Assembly: GCA_020410825.1 (NCBI GenBank)
Contig: CP084576.1
Location: forward strand, 1,384,426-1,448,425
DNA from: Candidatus Megaera endosymbiont of Mesostigma viride
GTDB lineage: Bacteria; Pseudomonadota; Alphaproteobacteria; Rickettsiales; Rickettsiaceae
Length of the DNA stretch: 64,000 nt
Direction of reading: 5' to 3'
The position numbers were made by a program, and so were the translations under genes. The stretch's first letter is position 1. Each line of letters starts with the position of its first letter. Positions 46,601 through 56,535 of this stretch are shown here, in pieces. The notes beneath the pieces were generated by a model. It saw nothing but the letters and a program-made list of their open reading frames with translations. It was not told where the DNA came from and ran no database searches.

Positions 46601-49373
46601 TATAGTTAGTATTGAAGCAAGTCCTAAGTTTAATAATGCTATAGTAGTGCGTTCTGTAAGCGGTGGTAAAAATTTAGGTTTATCAAGTGATATAGAAACT
46701 TTACCTCAATTAGCTGTTCAAAATCCTTTAATAACATCTAAGGTTATAGGCATTGGTTCTGAATTGCCAGCTGTAGAGGGAGTAGAGACGGTAAGAAAGG
46801 ATGTTGGTGTTGATTATGCTGTTGGCTCAATTCTACTAGCTGGGAAACCTTTAGATAGTTCTGTACCAGATGTTGTAGCTGAAATATCAGAGCCTTTAGT
46901 TGTTAACGATAATGAAGCTTTAAGAGTATTAGGAAATGGAAGGGTTTTAACAGATTCAGTATCGGATATAGTTAGTATTGAAGCAAGTCCTAAGTTTAAT
47001 AATGCTGTAGTAGTGCGTTCTGTAAGCGGTGGTAAAAATTTAGGTTTATCAAGTGATATAGAAACTTTACCTCAATTAGCTGTTCAAAATCCTTTAATAA
47101 CATCTAAGGTTATAGGCATTGGTTCTGAATTGCCAGCTGTAGAGGGAGTAGAGACGGTAAGAAAGGATGTTGGTGTTGATTATGCCGTTGGCTCAATTCT
47201 ACTAGCTGGGAAACCTTTAGATAGTTCTGTACCAGATGTTGTAGCTGAAATATCAGAGCCTTTAGTTGTTAACGATAATGAAGCTTTAAGAGTATTAGGA
47301 AATGGAAGGGTTTTAACAGATTCAGTATCGGATATAGTTAGTATTGAAGCAAGTCCTAAGTTTAATAATGCTGTAGTAGTGCGTTCTGTAAGCGGTGGTA
47401 AAAATTTAGGTTTATCAAGTGATATAGAAACTTTACCTCAATTAGCTGTTCAAAATCCTTTAATAACATCTAAGGTTATAGGCATTGGTTCTGAATTGCC
47501 AGCTGTAGAGGGAGTAGAGACGGTAAGAAAGGATGTTGGTGTTGATTATGCCGTTGGCTCAATTCTACTAGCTGGGAAACCTTTAGATAGTTCTGTACCA
47601 GATGTTGTAGCTGAAATATCAGAGCCTTTAGTTGTTAACGATAATGAAGCTTTAAGAGTATTAGGAAATGGAAGGGTTTTAACAGATTCAGTATCGGATA
47701 TAGTTAGTATTGAAGCAAGTCCTAAGTTTAATAATGCTATAGTAGTGCGTTCTGTAAGCGGTGGTAAAAATTTAGGTTTATCAAGTGATATAGAAACTTT
47801 ACCTCAATTAGCTGTTCAAAATCCTTTAATAACATCTAAGGTTATAGGCATTGGTTCTGAATTGCCAGCTGTAGAGGGAGTAGAGACGGTAAGAAAGGAT
47901 GTTGGTGTTGATTATGCTGTTGGCTCAATTCTACTAGCTGGGAAACCTTTAGATAGTTCTGTACCAGATGTTGTAGCTGAAATATCAGAGCCTTTAACTA
48001 AAGAAACTGAATTATTAATAAATGATATTTTAAATTCTGAAGGCAGTAATGAAATCAAGAAAGATTTAATTAAAGAAACTGAATTATTAATAAATGATAT
48101 TTTAAATTCTGAAGGCAGTAATGAAATCAAGAAAGATTTAATTAAAGAACTGATTGCTCATCATGAAAAAATCAAGTTAAAAAAGGCAAAAGCACAAGAG
48201 GTAATTTTAGCTGCTAAACAAAATCCAGAAAAAACGGCTGAGCTGCTTTCGGAAGTTGATTTTGACTTCAATGAAAGCTTGCAAGATCCAAATAATACTA
48301 ACGAATCATCTTCAACTTCTTCTATGAATAAAGCTGCAAGATATTTATCTGCGATGCAAAATTTAGAAAGTGAGGAAATTGAGCAAGGAATAAGCCATTT
48401 TAAACAACGGGCTAATTTAATAACTCCAGAAATAAGTAATATCCTATTTAGCAGTGTGTTTACACAAATTGAAAATAGAATGTTAATGGTGGGAGTTGCT
48501 GCTGGTGAAGAAGTTAAGAAACTAAACAAAAGCGTATGGATTAGCGGCTTTTATGGTGGTGCCAAGCAAGGTTCTAGCTCAAATGCTGATGCTTACCGAA
48601 CTAATATAGGGGGAATTACTATTGGTGCTGATATCAATTTAGGGGAAAATGAAGCTAATCTGATTGGAATAGCTTATGGTAAGGCTCGCTCTAAATTTAA
48701 AATGTCTCAAACTAGAGGCGATAAGTTTAATGTTAATCATGATACGTTTTCGATTTATGGTCAGGGTGAAGTTGTTAATAGATTATTACTTCAAGGAGCA
48801 GTTTCCTTTATAAAAGGTAAAGTGGTTAATAAGAGTGTTAAGTTAATCGATGATGGTATATATGAGACGGCTACCGGTAAGTTCAATACCAAAGGTTATA
48901 ACATTAGAAGTCAATTAAGTTATAAATTTAACATCGATAAATTTGTATTAACACCTAGTATAGGATTTAAATACGGTAAAATAGCTGATGGCGCATACGA
49001 TGAAACTGGTAATGATGTGTTCAATTTATCAGTAACAAGTAAATCTAGAAAAATATTCAGCGGTATAGCGGGAATTAAGGCCTCGATGCCTCAGGTGGTA
49101 GCTGGGAATATACATTTTATACCTTCCTTAAACTTTTCCATGGAAAGGATATTGCAAGATAAGATAAAGCAAGGAAAAGTTAAATTACAGTGGGCCGATA
49201 GGGAATTTGAAAATGATACAAATACCAGTAAATTACCGAAATTAGGTTACAATATTGGCGGTAGTGTACTTGTAAAACGTAATAATACTGAAATAGATGC
49301 TAGCTATAACTGCCATCTGAAGAAAAAATACGTTGGACATCAGGGTACATTAAAGTTAAAACTTTTATTTTAA
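43674..49373 (+). CDS. Sca-like autotransporter with large tandem repeats
   Basis: A 1899-residue type Va autotransporter. A signal peptide (KWLIIGLTSFLLIFATNGFA) is followed by a short duplicated TNG-AI-SSK segment. Residues about 87-250 hold four and a partial copies of a 35-residue basic/serine repeat (LSPSRSVKSKSST...). Residues about 507-1441 hold seven full and one partial copies of a 122-residue repeat beginning VSGGKNLGLSSDIETLP. A duplicated 24-residue unit (KETELLINDILNSEG...) comes next. The C-terminal 300 residues form the translocating beta-barrel (SVWISGFYGGAKQGSSSN onward), ending in Phe. It should expose the repeats on the cell surface, as rickettsial Sca adhesins do. Confidence 0.9.
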   Translation: MKWLIIGLTSFLLIFATNGFAIASSKTNGLAITSSKGKLNASVLVTPPRQSVKISHIPLIVSDALVDITSAVINSPQKQHFRRLSSLSPSRSVKSKSSTHSAVDLDAEFPGGVLREIQSDHLSPSRSVKSKSSTHSAVDLDAEFPGGVLREIQSDHLSPSRSVKSKSSTRSAIDLEAEFPGGVLREIQSDHLSPSRSVKSKSSTRSAIDLEAEFPGGVLREIQSDHLSPSRSVKSKSSTHSAVDLDAEFPNNGAKEVPSYNDYASLTSKISQSKTSISSYNSDQMVLRNDKPILILQRRLQDGLIKFAMEKGIYDKESKPFEKAQLSVEERQQILQRLDKIHSDFLTIQSSSRQIKQSADSILRNIKESFIERLHVKDLELERRLKTKLTTLARDKGFDSFDGVSLPLIDTNGKLSNSRMVILNALDQVFFDFLEEKEDNYTSKNKRDAAILLAHIKNVDFLNLLQPTPDTSNIDELMGQDLIGAVTEAESINKEPVSNIALSLNPVSGGKNLGLSSDIETLPQLAVQNPLITSKVIGIGSELPAVEGVETVRKDVGVDYAVGSILLAGKPLDSSVPDVVAEISEPLVVNDNEALRVLGNGRVLTDSVSDIVSIEASPKFNNAIVVRSVSGGKNLGLSSDIETLPQLAVQNPLITSKVIGIGSELPAVEGVETVRKDVGVDYAVGSILLAGKPLDSSVPDVVAEISEPLVVNDNEALRVLGNGRVLTDSVSDIVSIEASPKFNNAIVVRSVSGGKNLGLSSDIETLPQLAVQNPLITSKVIGIGSELPAVEGVETVRKDVGVDYAVGSILLAGKPLDSSVPDVVAEISEPLVVNDNEALRVLGNGRVLTDSVSDIVSIEASPKFNNAVVVRSVSGGKNLGLSSDIETLPQLAVQNPLITSKVIGIGSELPAVEGVETVRKDVGVDYAVGSILLAGKPLDSSVPDVVAEISEPLVVNDNEALRVLGNGRVLTDSVSDIVSIEASPKFNNAIVVRSVSGGKNLGLSSDIETLPQLAVQNPLITSKVIGIGSELPAVEGVETVRKDVGVDYAVGSILLAGKPLDSSVPDVVAEISEPLVVNDNEALRVLGNGRVLTDSVSDIVSIEASPKFNNAVVVRSVSGGKNLGLSSDIETLPQLAVQNPLITSKVIGIGSELPAVEGVETVRKDVGVDYAVGSILLAGKPLDSSVPDVVAEISEPLVVNDNEALRVLGNGRVLTDSVSDIVSIEASPKFNNAVVVRSVSGGKNLGLSSDIETLPQLAVQNPLITSKVIGIGSELPAVEGVETVRKDVGVDYAVGSILLAGKPLDSSVPDVVAEISEPLVVNDNEALRVLGNGRVLTDSVSDIVSIEASPKFNNAIVVRSVSGGKNLGLSSDIETLPQLAVQNPLITSKVIGIGSELPAVEGVETVRKDVGVDYAVGSILLAGKPLDSSVPDVVAEISEPLTKETELLINDILNSEGSNEIKKDLIKETELLINDILNSEGSNEIKKDLIKELIAHHEKIKLKKAKAQEVILAAKQNPEKTAELLSEVDFDFNESLQDPNNTNESSSTSSMNKAARYLSAMQNLESEEIEQGISHFKQRANLITPEISNILFSSVFTQIENRMLMVGVAAGEEVKKLNKSVWISGFYGGAKQGSSSNADAYRTNIGGITIGADINLGENEANLIGIAYGKARSKFKMSQTRGDKFNVNHDTFSIYGQGEVVNRLLLQGAVSFIKGKVVNKSVKLIDDGIYETATGKFNTKGYNIRSQLSYKFNIDKFVLTPSIGFKYGKIADGAYDETGNDVFNLSVTSKSRKIFSGIAGIKASMPQVVAGNIHFIPSLNFSMERILQDKIKQGKVKLQWADREFENDTNTSKLPKLGYNIGGSVLVKRNNTEIDASYNCHLKKKYVGHQGTLKLKLLF
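43932..44423 (+). repeat. 105-bp coding tandem repeat (4 full, 1 partial)
   Basis: Units begin at 43932, 44037, 44142, 44247 and 44352 (the last 72 bases long). They come in two versions: copies 1, 2 and 5 (THSAVDLDAEF) and copies 3 and 4 (TRSAIDLEAEF), differing at about nine bases. Confidence 0.95.
45192..47996 (+). repeat. 366-bp coding tandem repeat (7 full, 1 partial)
   Basis: Units start at 45192, 45558, 45924, 46290, 46656, 47022, 47388 and 47754 (the last 243 bases). They differ only at a few positions, for example GCT or GCC in DYAVG and ATA or GTA near the unit end, so they arose or were homogenised recently. The unit length is a multiple of three, so copy-number change keeps the frame. 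Confidence 0.97.
48000..48143 (+). repeat. 72-bp tandem duplication in the autotransporter
   Basis: Two identical 24-codon units (48000-48071 and 48072-48143) encoding KETELLINDILNSEG followed by SNEIKKDLI, directly after the last 366-bp repeat. Confidence 0.95.
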
Positions 49374-50801
49374 ACTATATTCTAAGAGGAGAGAGATCAA
49401 AGGTATTTTCTTTCTTCTTTTTTGGTGTTTTTTAATGAGATAGATGTTTAAAAGAGTTATTTAACAAGCTTTTATTAATTGTAACAATTCCCTCTAATTT
49501 ATGCAAGTTTCGGATTAGAAAGTTAATCTCTATATCAGCAAATAACTAAGTTGTAGGTTATTTTATTTCACAAAATAATAGAAATAATCTATAAAAAAAT
49601 GGGTTTTACAGAAATATATTGCTACGTCGACGACTTTTTAAAAGAATTAGATAAGAGGACAGATTTGAGTACAAATCTCAGTAGTAAAAGATTCATTACA
49701 AAAGATATGGCTTGAGTTAGAAGGAGGTAATGATTGGGGTAGTGATGCTAATTTGAGGAATTTCTTTAGATCAGCATTATACCAAGGGCTTATTACTTTG
49801 TTTAATAAGCTATACAGCTGGACTAATATTGAAATTACTTGAGTCAATAATAAGGGCTGTATGCCTTACTGAAGGAACTAGGATGACGACTGAACGAGAA
49901 GTGCCCGAAGGTGCTGTGTTTCGTCTTTGGTGAGTAATGTATTATTTCTGGTTGATTGAGAGATAAAGCGTAAAAAATATAGGCTAACGCGGTTTGTCGA
50001 TGATTGAGTGGGTGATTTGTACTACAAGAGCAAAAGTGCAAGTGGCATTAGAGTATGCTACTGGAGTTTTAAGTAAACTAGATATAGATCTGTGAAAAGA
50101 GAAGACAAAAATTGTACATGTAAAGTACGGATTCAAGTTTTTATGATATAAGATCAAGTAGGGGAAGCTAGCACTAAGGTTACCCATTGCATAAGATTAA
50201 GGGTAGAATCCTAACAAGTAGTACTCTATGATTACCTATGCCAAAAATCTATATAACACTTCAGAGAGAATATCAAGAAACAGACCAAGAGCTAAAGAAG
50301 TAATAATGTAGAAATTCTAGCCTTGAAATATGTGAGAAATATAAAATATTGATGGTAAATTAAGACAAACCTTAAATCTGCAATAAAACTAATAACTTGT
50401 ATAGTTCTTAGCAACCGTTGATCTGATAGAAATTAGTTTGTAGGTTACGAGTTCTATTATGACTATAGCAAATATTGAAGTTTAAAAGTCCATAGGTCGT
50501 ATACATTAATATTTTTTTCAGCATTATCGGGTAGATCCATACGTGCATATAAAAAAACTCTTGATATAAAAAGAGATGTCTACAAATTTATTTTCTATAA
50601 AAACCAGGAGAAGATATATGCTCAATTAGCTAAAATTTCTAAAATCAGATTATTAAGAGACTACTACATATATTCAACAAAATAAATTAAAATAATAACT
50701 AATCTCAATAATTTACCATAACTAGAGCAATAAATAATTGAAAAGTAGCTTAAATAGTTGTTTTAATTAAGGAGTGTTTATTAAATGGCGATTAATCTTA
50801 T
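49374..50801. other. Gene-poor stretch with decayed fragments
   Basis: No intact gene in 1.4 kb. 49549-49646 repeats 58465-58562 and encodes the N-terminus of an IS982-type transposase (GFTEIYCYVDDFLKEL). 49672-49842 has an open stretch with LEGGNDWGSDANLRNFF then RSALYQGLITLFN that I do not recognise. 49998-50093 opens MIEWVICTTRAKVQVALEYA. About 50511-50690 reads SALSGRSIRAYKKTLDIKRD. All lack proper starts or are cut short, so they look like remnants. Confidence 0.5.
49549..49646 (+). repeat. IS982-type 5' end, copy 1
   Basis: Contains TTTCACAAAATAATAG followed by a start codon and EIYCYVDDFLKEL. A close copy lies at 58465-58564. Each has only the first 20 codons of the transposase, so both are truncated at nearly the same point. 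Confidence 0.6.
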
Positions 50802-50887
50802 ATGAAAATAGTAAAACAGCAAAGTCTTACAAGAGAACAGAAAGAATCTATTGCATTACTTCAAATCGGTACTTTTTTAGAATATTT

Positions 50888-52836
50888 GTGCGTCCAGTTA
50901 AGGCGCTTATGTTGAGTGAGAGATAAACTCACCACGGTAAAAGTTAGAGCCGTGTAACTAGGATAGCAATATAATGCGAAATCATTATATTGAAGCCTAT
51001 CGACAAACCAATTTAAAGAATTGGTGTGACTGTTCAGGTCGTAATGCAAATGAACACATTGGTAGCCTCGTAAAAGAATTAAGTCTGAAGGTTGAGCCTC
51101 TAAGTATTAGGTGAAAACAGTAAAACAAAATGAAATCTAACTGACACGTTTTGTTTCTTCAGCGGGGTAATAGTGACGACATGAACAGATAGGACATAGG
51201 TAGCAACTGGAGAGGCCCTCCTCATCCCTAGAGAAATACTAGGAGCAAGATCTTTTCTATAACGAGATATATCTCGGAAAAGAAGAGAAGATGAGAGGGA
51301 GTCGGATAGGGGCATAGTAGTGATGAAGCAAGGTAATGCTTGTGGAGCGAAGGCCTCTTACTTAGAAAACATCTTCTAACAAAACGAGAGGTAAAGGAGA
51401 ATGATAAAAACTCCAATTTTATTACAAGATCTGAGGAAGAAGATATACATTCAAGCGAAGTCTGAAAAGACTTGGCGATTCTGGGGCATTTATGTACATA
51501 TGTGTAAAATTGAAACCTTAAGAGAATCGTATCGTCTGGCACGAAAGAACAATGGAGCGCCAGGCATTGACAAGATGACCTTTGAGGATATAGAAAGAAA
51601 CGGTGTTGAATCGTTTCTTCACCAGATACACAATGAACTTAAATCAGAGACTTACTACCCTTTACGAAACCGTCTAAAAGAAATACCAAAAGCAAGCGGA
51701 AAAGGTATGCGCAAGCTTTTAATTCCTTCCATACGGGATCGTGTGGTTCAGGGTGCTTTAAAACTCATTCTTGAACCTATTTTTGAAGCAGACTTTCAAC
51801 AAGGATCTTATGGATACCGACCTAGTAAAAATGCACAAGAAGCAGTGCAAAGAATAGCAGATGATCTCGTTAAGAAGAAAGGAAACGTCATTGATGCCGA
51901 TCTTAAGGATTATTATGGCAGCATCAGACATGATATTCTTCTTACCAAATTAGCTAAAAGAGTTAAAGATTCATCTGTTATGAGGCTTCTGAAGCTAATA
52001 ATTAAGGCGGGAGGTAAAAGTGGAATTTGTCAAGGAGGCCCTTTATCACCTCTGTTAAGCAACATCTATCTGACTTCAGTGGATGAGATGCTTGAAAGAG
52101 CAAAAGAGGCTACAAAGATTGTAATTCAAGGCAAAAGCTACACTAATCTAGAATATTATAGATGGGCCGATGACATTGTGATTTTAGTTGATAGTTATCA
52201 AAAATGGGAATGGCTCTTTAAAGCTGCTTATAAAAGGCTTCGAGAAGAACTTAGTAAGATTGGAGTTACGCTGAACACTGATAAAACTAGACTTGTATAT
52301 GCAGAAAAAGGTAACACTTTCTCTTTCCTTGGTTTCCGCTTCAAACGAATACGGACAAGGCAAGGAAAAGAAGGAGTACTGCGCCTCCCTAAAATAGAAA
52401 GTCGTACAAAACTGTTGAGAAAGCTCAAAGAAGTATTCCGACAACATCGATCACATCATGTAAGACAAGTTATCGATGAGATCAACCCAATTCTAAGAGG
52501 TTGGGTATCCTATTTTAGGATCGGGAACTCAAGTGAATGCTTTGCATTTATCAAAGACTGGGTAGAAAAGAAGCTGAGAAGACATCTTATGTATGCCCAA
52601 AAGCGTCAAGGATTTGGATGGAAGAGATGGAGTAAAGAGACACTTTATAAAACCTTAGGGTTATATAATGGATACCACCTCTTGAAAGTAACTCCTGTTC
52701 AATTAGGTCTCATAAACTTGGATACGAAATTCTAAGGGAAAGCCCGTTGCGGGAAAACCGCACGGCGGGTTTGACGTGGCGGGGGCAGGAAACGTGGCTC
52801 TTGAGTTTGAGTATGCGCGCCTGACCTCGACCCTAC
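50888..52836 (+). mobile_element. Group II intron 1, within proP
   Basis: The 5' end is GTGCG (50888), the 3' end is CTAC (52836), matching the GUGYG...AY rule. Joining TAT TT with T GAT TTG restores the transporter frame (EYFDLMLYVHM), which fixes both borders. Domain V lies at about 52741-52772 (AGCCCGTTGCGGGAAAACCG and the closing strand). Its reverse transcriptase gene is in domain IV, in the same direction as proP, so splicing could restore this junction. Confidence 0.88.
51401..52735 (+). CDS. ltrA: Group II intron reverse transcriptase/maturase 1
   Basis: A 444-residue intron-encoded protein. RT motifs include NNGAPGIDKMTFEDIE, LIPSIRDRVVQGALKLIL, SYGYRPSKNAQEAV, GGPLSPLLSNIYL and the catalytic YRWADDIVIL, then the maturase (X) domain with RGWVSYFRIGNSSECF. 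There is no C-terminal HNH endonuclease. The N-terminal 30 residues are atypical, so the true start may be the ATG near 51494. It is complete and probably functional. Confidence 0.92.
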   Translation: MIKTPILLQDLRKKIYIQAKSEKTWRFWGIYVHMCKIETLRESYRLARKNNGAPGIDKMTFEDIERNGVESFLHQIHNELKSETYYPLRNRLKEIPKASGKGMRKLLIPSIRDRVVQGALKLILEPIFEADFQQGSYGYRPSKNAQEAVQRIADDLVKKKGNVIDADLKDYYGSIRHDILLTKLAKRVKDSSVMRLLKLIIKAGGKSGICQGGPLSPLLSNIYLTSVDEMLERAKEATKIVIQGKSYTNLEYYRWADDIVILVDSYQKWEWLFKAAYKRLREELSKIGVTLNTDKTRLVYAEKGNTFSFLGFRFKRIRTRQGKEGVLRLPKIESRTKLLRKLKEVFRQHRSHHVRQVIDEINPILRGWVSYFRIGNSSECFAFIKDWVEKKLRRHLMYAQKRQGFGWKRWSKETLYKTLGLYNGYHLLKVTPVQLGLINLDTKF

Positions 52837-54634
52837 TGATTTGATGCTATATGTCCATATGGCTGTTCTTTTAAATGAATTATTTTTTCCAAAAACTGAT
52901 CCTCTTACAGCTCGTCTTATAGGGGCTCTTAGTTTTTCTTCAGTTTTTATACTTCGACCGTTCGGGGCAATTATATTTGGATATATCGGTGATAATTTTG
53001 GACGTAAACTGACAGTAATCATTACTACAATTTTAATGGCAGTATCATGTATAATTATGTATATACTACCAACTTATAATGAAATTGGAATTACTGCTTC
53101 TTATATAATGATTGTTTGCCGTGCTATGCAAGGTATGTCATCTATGGGTGAAGTAATAGGAGCAGAAATATACTTAACTGAAACTATAAAAAGGCCTACT
53201 ATTTTTCCAGTTGTAGGGTTTATAACAGTTTCTTTAACTTTGGGAGGTGTTGCAGCTTTAGCTGTTGCATCCCTTGCTACCACTGAAGGATTTAATTGGC
53301 GTTATGCATTTTTAATTGGTACAATAATAGCCATGATTGGTGGACTTGCTAGAACAAGATTAAGAGAAACTCCAGATTTTGTTAATGCAAAAAAAGAAAT
53401 TCAGTCTGTGTTTAAAAAAACTGGCATAGATGTTGAACTTTTACATAAAAGTCCAATATATAGCGAAAAAGCTAGTAAAATAACTTCTATAGCCTATTTT
53501 TTGCTAGAATGTTCAGCACAACATGGGTTCTTTCCAACTAAATGTGTAAATTTCTAGAATAGGTTATATTAACAATAATATAATTTATTAAGGAAATAAC
53601 ATGAGTAAGAGCGATCAAGAAAAAATAAAACAAGCGGTAGATTTGTTAATAGATAAAGACACAGATTTAACAAGTTTTTTTGCTAAAGACGGGATGTTAA
53701 AAGAGCTGACAAAAAATCTATTTGAAAGAGCTTTAAAAGCGGAAATGGACGAGCATCTTGGCTATAGCAAATATGGCAGAGGGGAAACGGAGAACAGCAG
53801 GAATGGAGTTGGCAAGAAGAGCCTAATTACTGAAGGCGGAGTATTAGAACTGGAAGTACCTCGTGATAGAAATGCTGAATTTTCCCCGCTGCTAGTACCG
53901 AAGCGCCAGACTAGGATCGATGGGTTAGATCAGAAGATATTATCACTATATGCAAAGGGAATGAGCGTCTCTGACATTAAGCTACAAATTCAGGAATTGT
54001 ATGGAGCTGAAATAAGTGAAAGCTTAATTAGCAGAGTTACAGATAATATAATGGATGAGGTTAGGAGCTGGCAACATAGACCCTTAGAATCGATTTATGC
54101 CATTGTGTATTTTGATGCCTTAGTAGTTAAAGTAAGACAGGATAAGAGGATTATTAACAAGGCGGTATATGTAGCTTTGGGCATAGATTTAACCGGTAGG
54201 AAAGATATTTTAGGGTTATGGATCAGTGAGAACGAAGGATCTAAATTTTGGCTAAATAATTTTACTGAAATGAAAAACAGAGGATTGAAAGATATTCTGA
54301 TAGCCTGTAGTGATAATTTGACCGGCATGAGTGAAGCTATATCTGCCGTATATCCCGAAACCGAACATCAGTTGTGTATCGTCCATCAAATTAGAAGCAG
54401 CTTAGCATACGTAAGCTATAAAGATAGGAAAAAAGTTGCTGCTGATTTAAAGTTAGTATACGGCTCGGTTACTGAAGATGATGCCCTTGGCGCTTTATCT
54501 GATTTTGATCTAAAATGGGGAAAACAGTATCCCCACATAGCAAAATCCTGGCAAAATAATTGGGGAAATCTGGTAGTTTTTTTTACAGTATCCTGAGGTT
54601 ATTAGACGGATAATTTATACAACCAATGCGATAG

Positions 54635-56535
54635 GTGTGCCAGGATAAGCCTGGTTAGATTAGGAGGTGCAATTCCTCTCCAAGAAAAGAGTAACTAACT
54701 ACTTGGAACTAAGTTTTGTATTTAGTACGGTAACGTGCTAAGTAAAGCGTAAACAGGGCGAATGTAGGCCGAAACGAAAGTGAACGACAAGAGAGCCTCG
54801 AGAACTTCGATGCTTCTAGAAGCTGACACTGTCGATGGTGTGGAAAGCAATAATATATTAAGCGGTATAGTGAGTTTAATATGATCTAGCGGGGTATGCG
54901 TCGTCGGCATGCATGAAAATGTCTAATCAAGGAACCTGGGAGGCCCTAAATATTCCTAAGTCCAGCAACTAAGGTAATTATAATTGAAATAAATTGTGAA
55001 CAATATAATGATAATATTTAGGGAGTCAGATGCATTCATAGTACCGCAGGAAGTAGGGTAATGTCTATGGAGGGAAGGGATGCACGGCAAGAGGGTGATA
55101 GGAAAGGTAAGAAGTTGCAGCCACCGAGCTGCGATCACTTCAAAACAAAACTGCTATCGCTAACTAAGAGAGCAAGACAAATCCGTGATACGCAGCTTAA
55201 AACCTTAATGCATCTAGTAGATAAGGAGTGGCTTAGCGAATCATGGAAGAAGTTGCGCAAAGGCGCTGCATTCGGCATTGATGCAATAAGCACCGAGATG
55301 TATGCAGGAAATCTAGAGCAAAATCTAGATAGCTTATTATATAGAATGAAACAAGGTAAATATAATGCGCAACCTGTAAAAAGAATCTATATACCGAAAG
55401 CCGATGGTAAGAAACGAGCTTTAGGATTGCCTACAATAGAGGATAAAGTGGCGCAAAATGCCATAAATTTTATATTGCAGGCAGTGTTTGAGCAAGAATT
55501 CTTACCGATATCATATGGATTTAGAGAAGGCAAAAGCGCGCTAAAAGCAGTAGAAGATGCAAAAGAAACAATAGCAACGAAGAAAGTATCGTTCGTGCTT
55601 GATGTAGATATAGCATCCTTCTTTGACGACATGGAGCATGAGTGGCTTATAAAATTTATAAGTCATAGGATAAAAGATAAGAGGCTACTAAAATACATAA
55701 ATTCTTGGCTCAAAGCAGGCGTAATGGAAGATGGAAAGCTTACTGCAACATCTACAGGTTCTCCGCAAGGAGGAGTTATTAGCCCTACTTTGGCAAATAT
55801 TTACTTACACTATGTAATTGACTTATGGGTTAGTAAAGTAGCAGTTAAGGAAATAAAAGGAGAAATGTATAGTTTTAGGTATGCCGATGATCTATTATTT
55901 TGCTTTCAACATGAAAATCAAGCAATGAAATTCAGAGAAATATTGAAGGCAAGACTCCAAAAGTTTGGGCTCAAGATAAATGATCAAAAGACCAAGCTAT
56001 GTCGTTTTGGAAAATTTGCTAAAGAAAATAGCAAAAGACACAGCGAAAACAGAGCGACCTTTAACTTTTTAGGTTTTACATTCTATAACGGAACTAGTAG
56101 AGCAGGTAAATATAAGGTAGGTTGTCGTACAGAGTCGAAAAGACTAAATATGACAATGAACCGAGTTACTCAATGGTGCAAAGAGAATAGGCATCAAGCT
56201 GTAGAGTGGCAAGCAAGATATTTAAATGCGGTACTAAGGGGGCATTACAATTACTATGGTATAAGTAGCAACTATCCAAGTATTTGTGCATTTTATCGCC
56301 ACATACAAAAGACTTGGCATAGGTATTTAAGCCGTAGAAGTCAACGAGGTTATATAAAATGGGAAAAGTTTTGGAAAATGCTGGAACGATATCCCTTGAT
56401 AAAACCATGGTTACCTCATTCTAAATACATAAACTGAGAGCCAGTATGTTAGTTCTTGTCGAAGAGCCGGATATGGGAAATCTGTAAGTCCGGTTCTGTG
56501 AGGGGCGCAAAGGGTAACTTTTGCGTCTACTCGAT
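54635..56535 (+). mobile_element. Group II intron 2, within the IS256 transposase
   Basis: Starts GTGTGCC (54635) and ends CGAT (56535), again GUGYG...AY. Joining ATA G with AG GGT CTA restores the transposase (IEGLN). Domain V-like sequence GAGCCGGATATGGGAAATC and its partner CCGGTTC lie at 56465-56497. It is a different intron from intron 1, judging by its RT and domain V. Confidence 0.88.
55061..56437 (+). CDS. ltrA: Group II intron reverse transcriptase/maturase 2
   Basis: A 458-residue intron-encoded protein. RT motifs: GAAFGIDAISTEMY, RIYIPKADGKKRALGLPTIE, SYGFREGKSALKAVE, GSPQGGVISPTLANIYLHY and the catalytic FRYADDLLFCF; the maturase domain includes YNYYGISSNYPS. There is no HNH domain. 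The protein looks complete. It differs clearly from the first intron protein, so the two introns arrived independently. The ATG at 55061 is one option; ATG 55064-type alternatives change little. Confidence 0.92.
   Translation: MSMEGRDARQEGDRKGKKLQPPSCDHFKTKLLSLTKRARQIRDTQLKTLMHLVDKEWLSESWKKLRKGAAFGIDAISTEMYAGNLEQNLDSLLYRMKQGKYNAQPVKRIYIPKADGKKRALGLPTIEDKVAQNAINFILQAVFEQEFLPISYGFREGKSALKAVEDAKETIATKKVSFVLDVDIASFFDDMEHEWLIKFISHRIKDKRLLKYINSWLKAGVMEDGKLTATSTGSPQGGVISPTLANIYLHYVIDLWVSKVAVKEIKGEMYSFRYADDLLFCFQHENQAMKFREILKARLQKFGLKINDQKTKLCRFGKFAKENSKRHSENRATFNFLGFTFYNGTSRAGKYKVGCRTESKRLNMTMNRVTQWCKENRHQAVEWQARYLNAVLRGHYNYYGISSNYPSICAFYRHIQKTWHRYLSRRSQRGYIKWEKFWKMLERYPLIKPWLPHSKYIN

Noticed and set aside
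43932..48143. Regular direct repeats that could suggest a CRISPR array
   Set aside because: All repeats are in frame in one long coding sequence, are 72-366 bp long and have no spacers; they are protein repeats.
49647..50187. Several minus-strand frames of about 65 codons
   Set aside because: They have poor start context, odd composition and overlap plus-strand fragments; most likely chance frames in decayed DNA.
51228..51542. Minus-strand frames across the first group II intron
   Set aside because: They overlap structured intron RNA and the maturase start; no family features.
52844..53557. A separate short MFS gene
   Set aside because: It is the middle piece of a split proP; its N-terminal codons lie before the intron and its C-terminus after the IS256 element.
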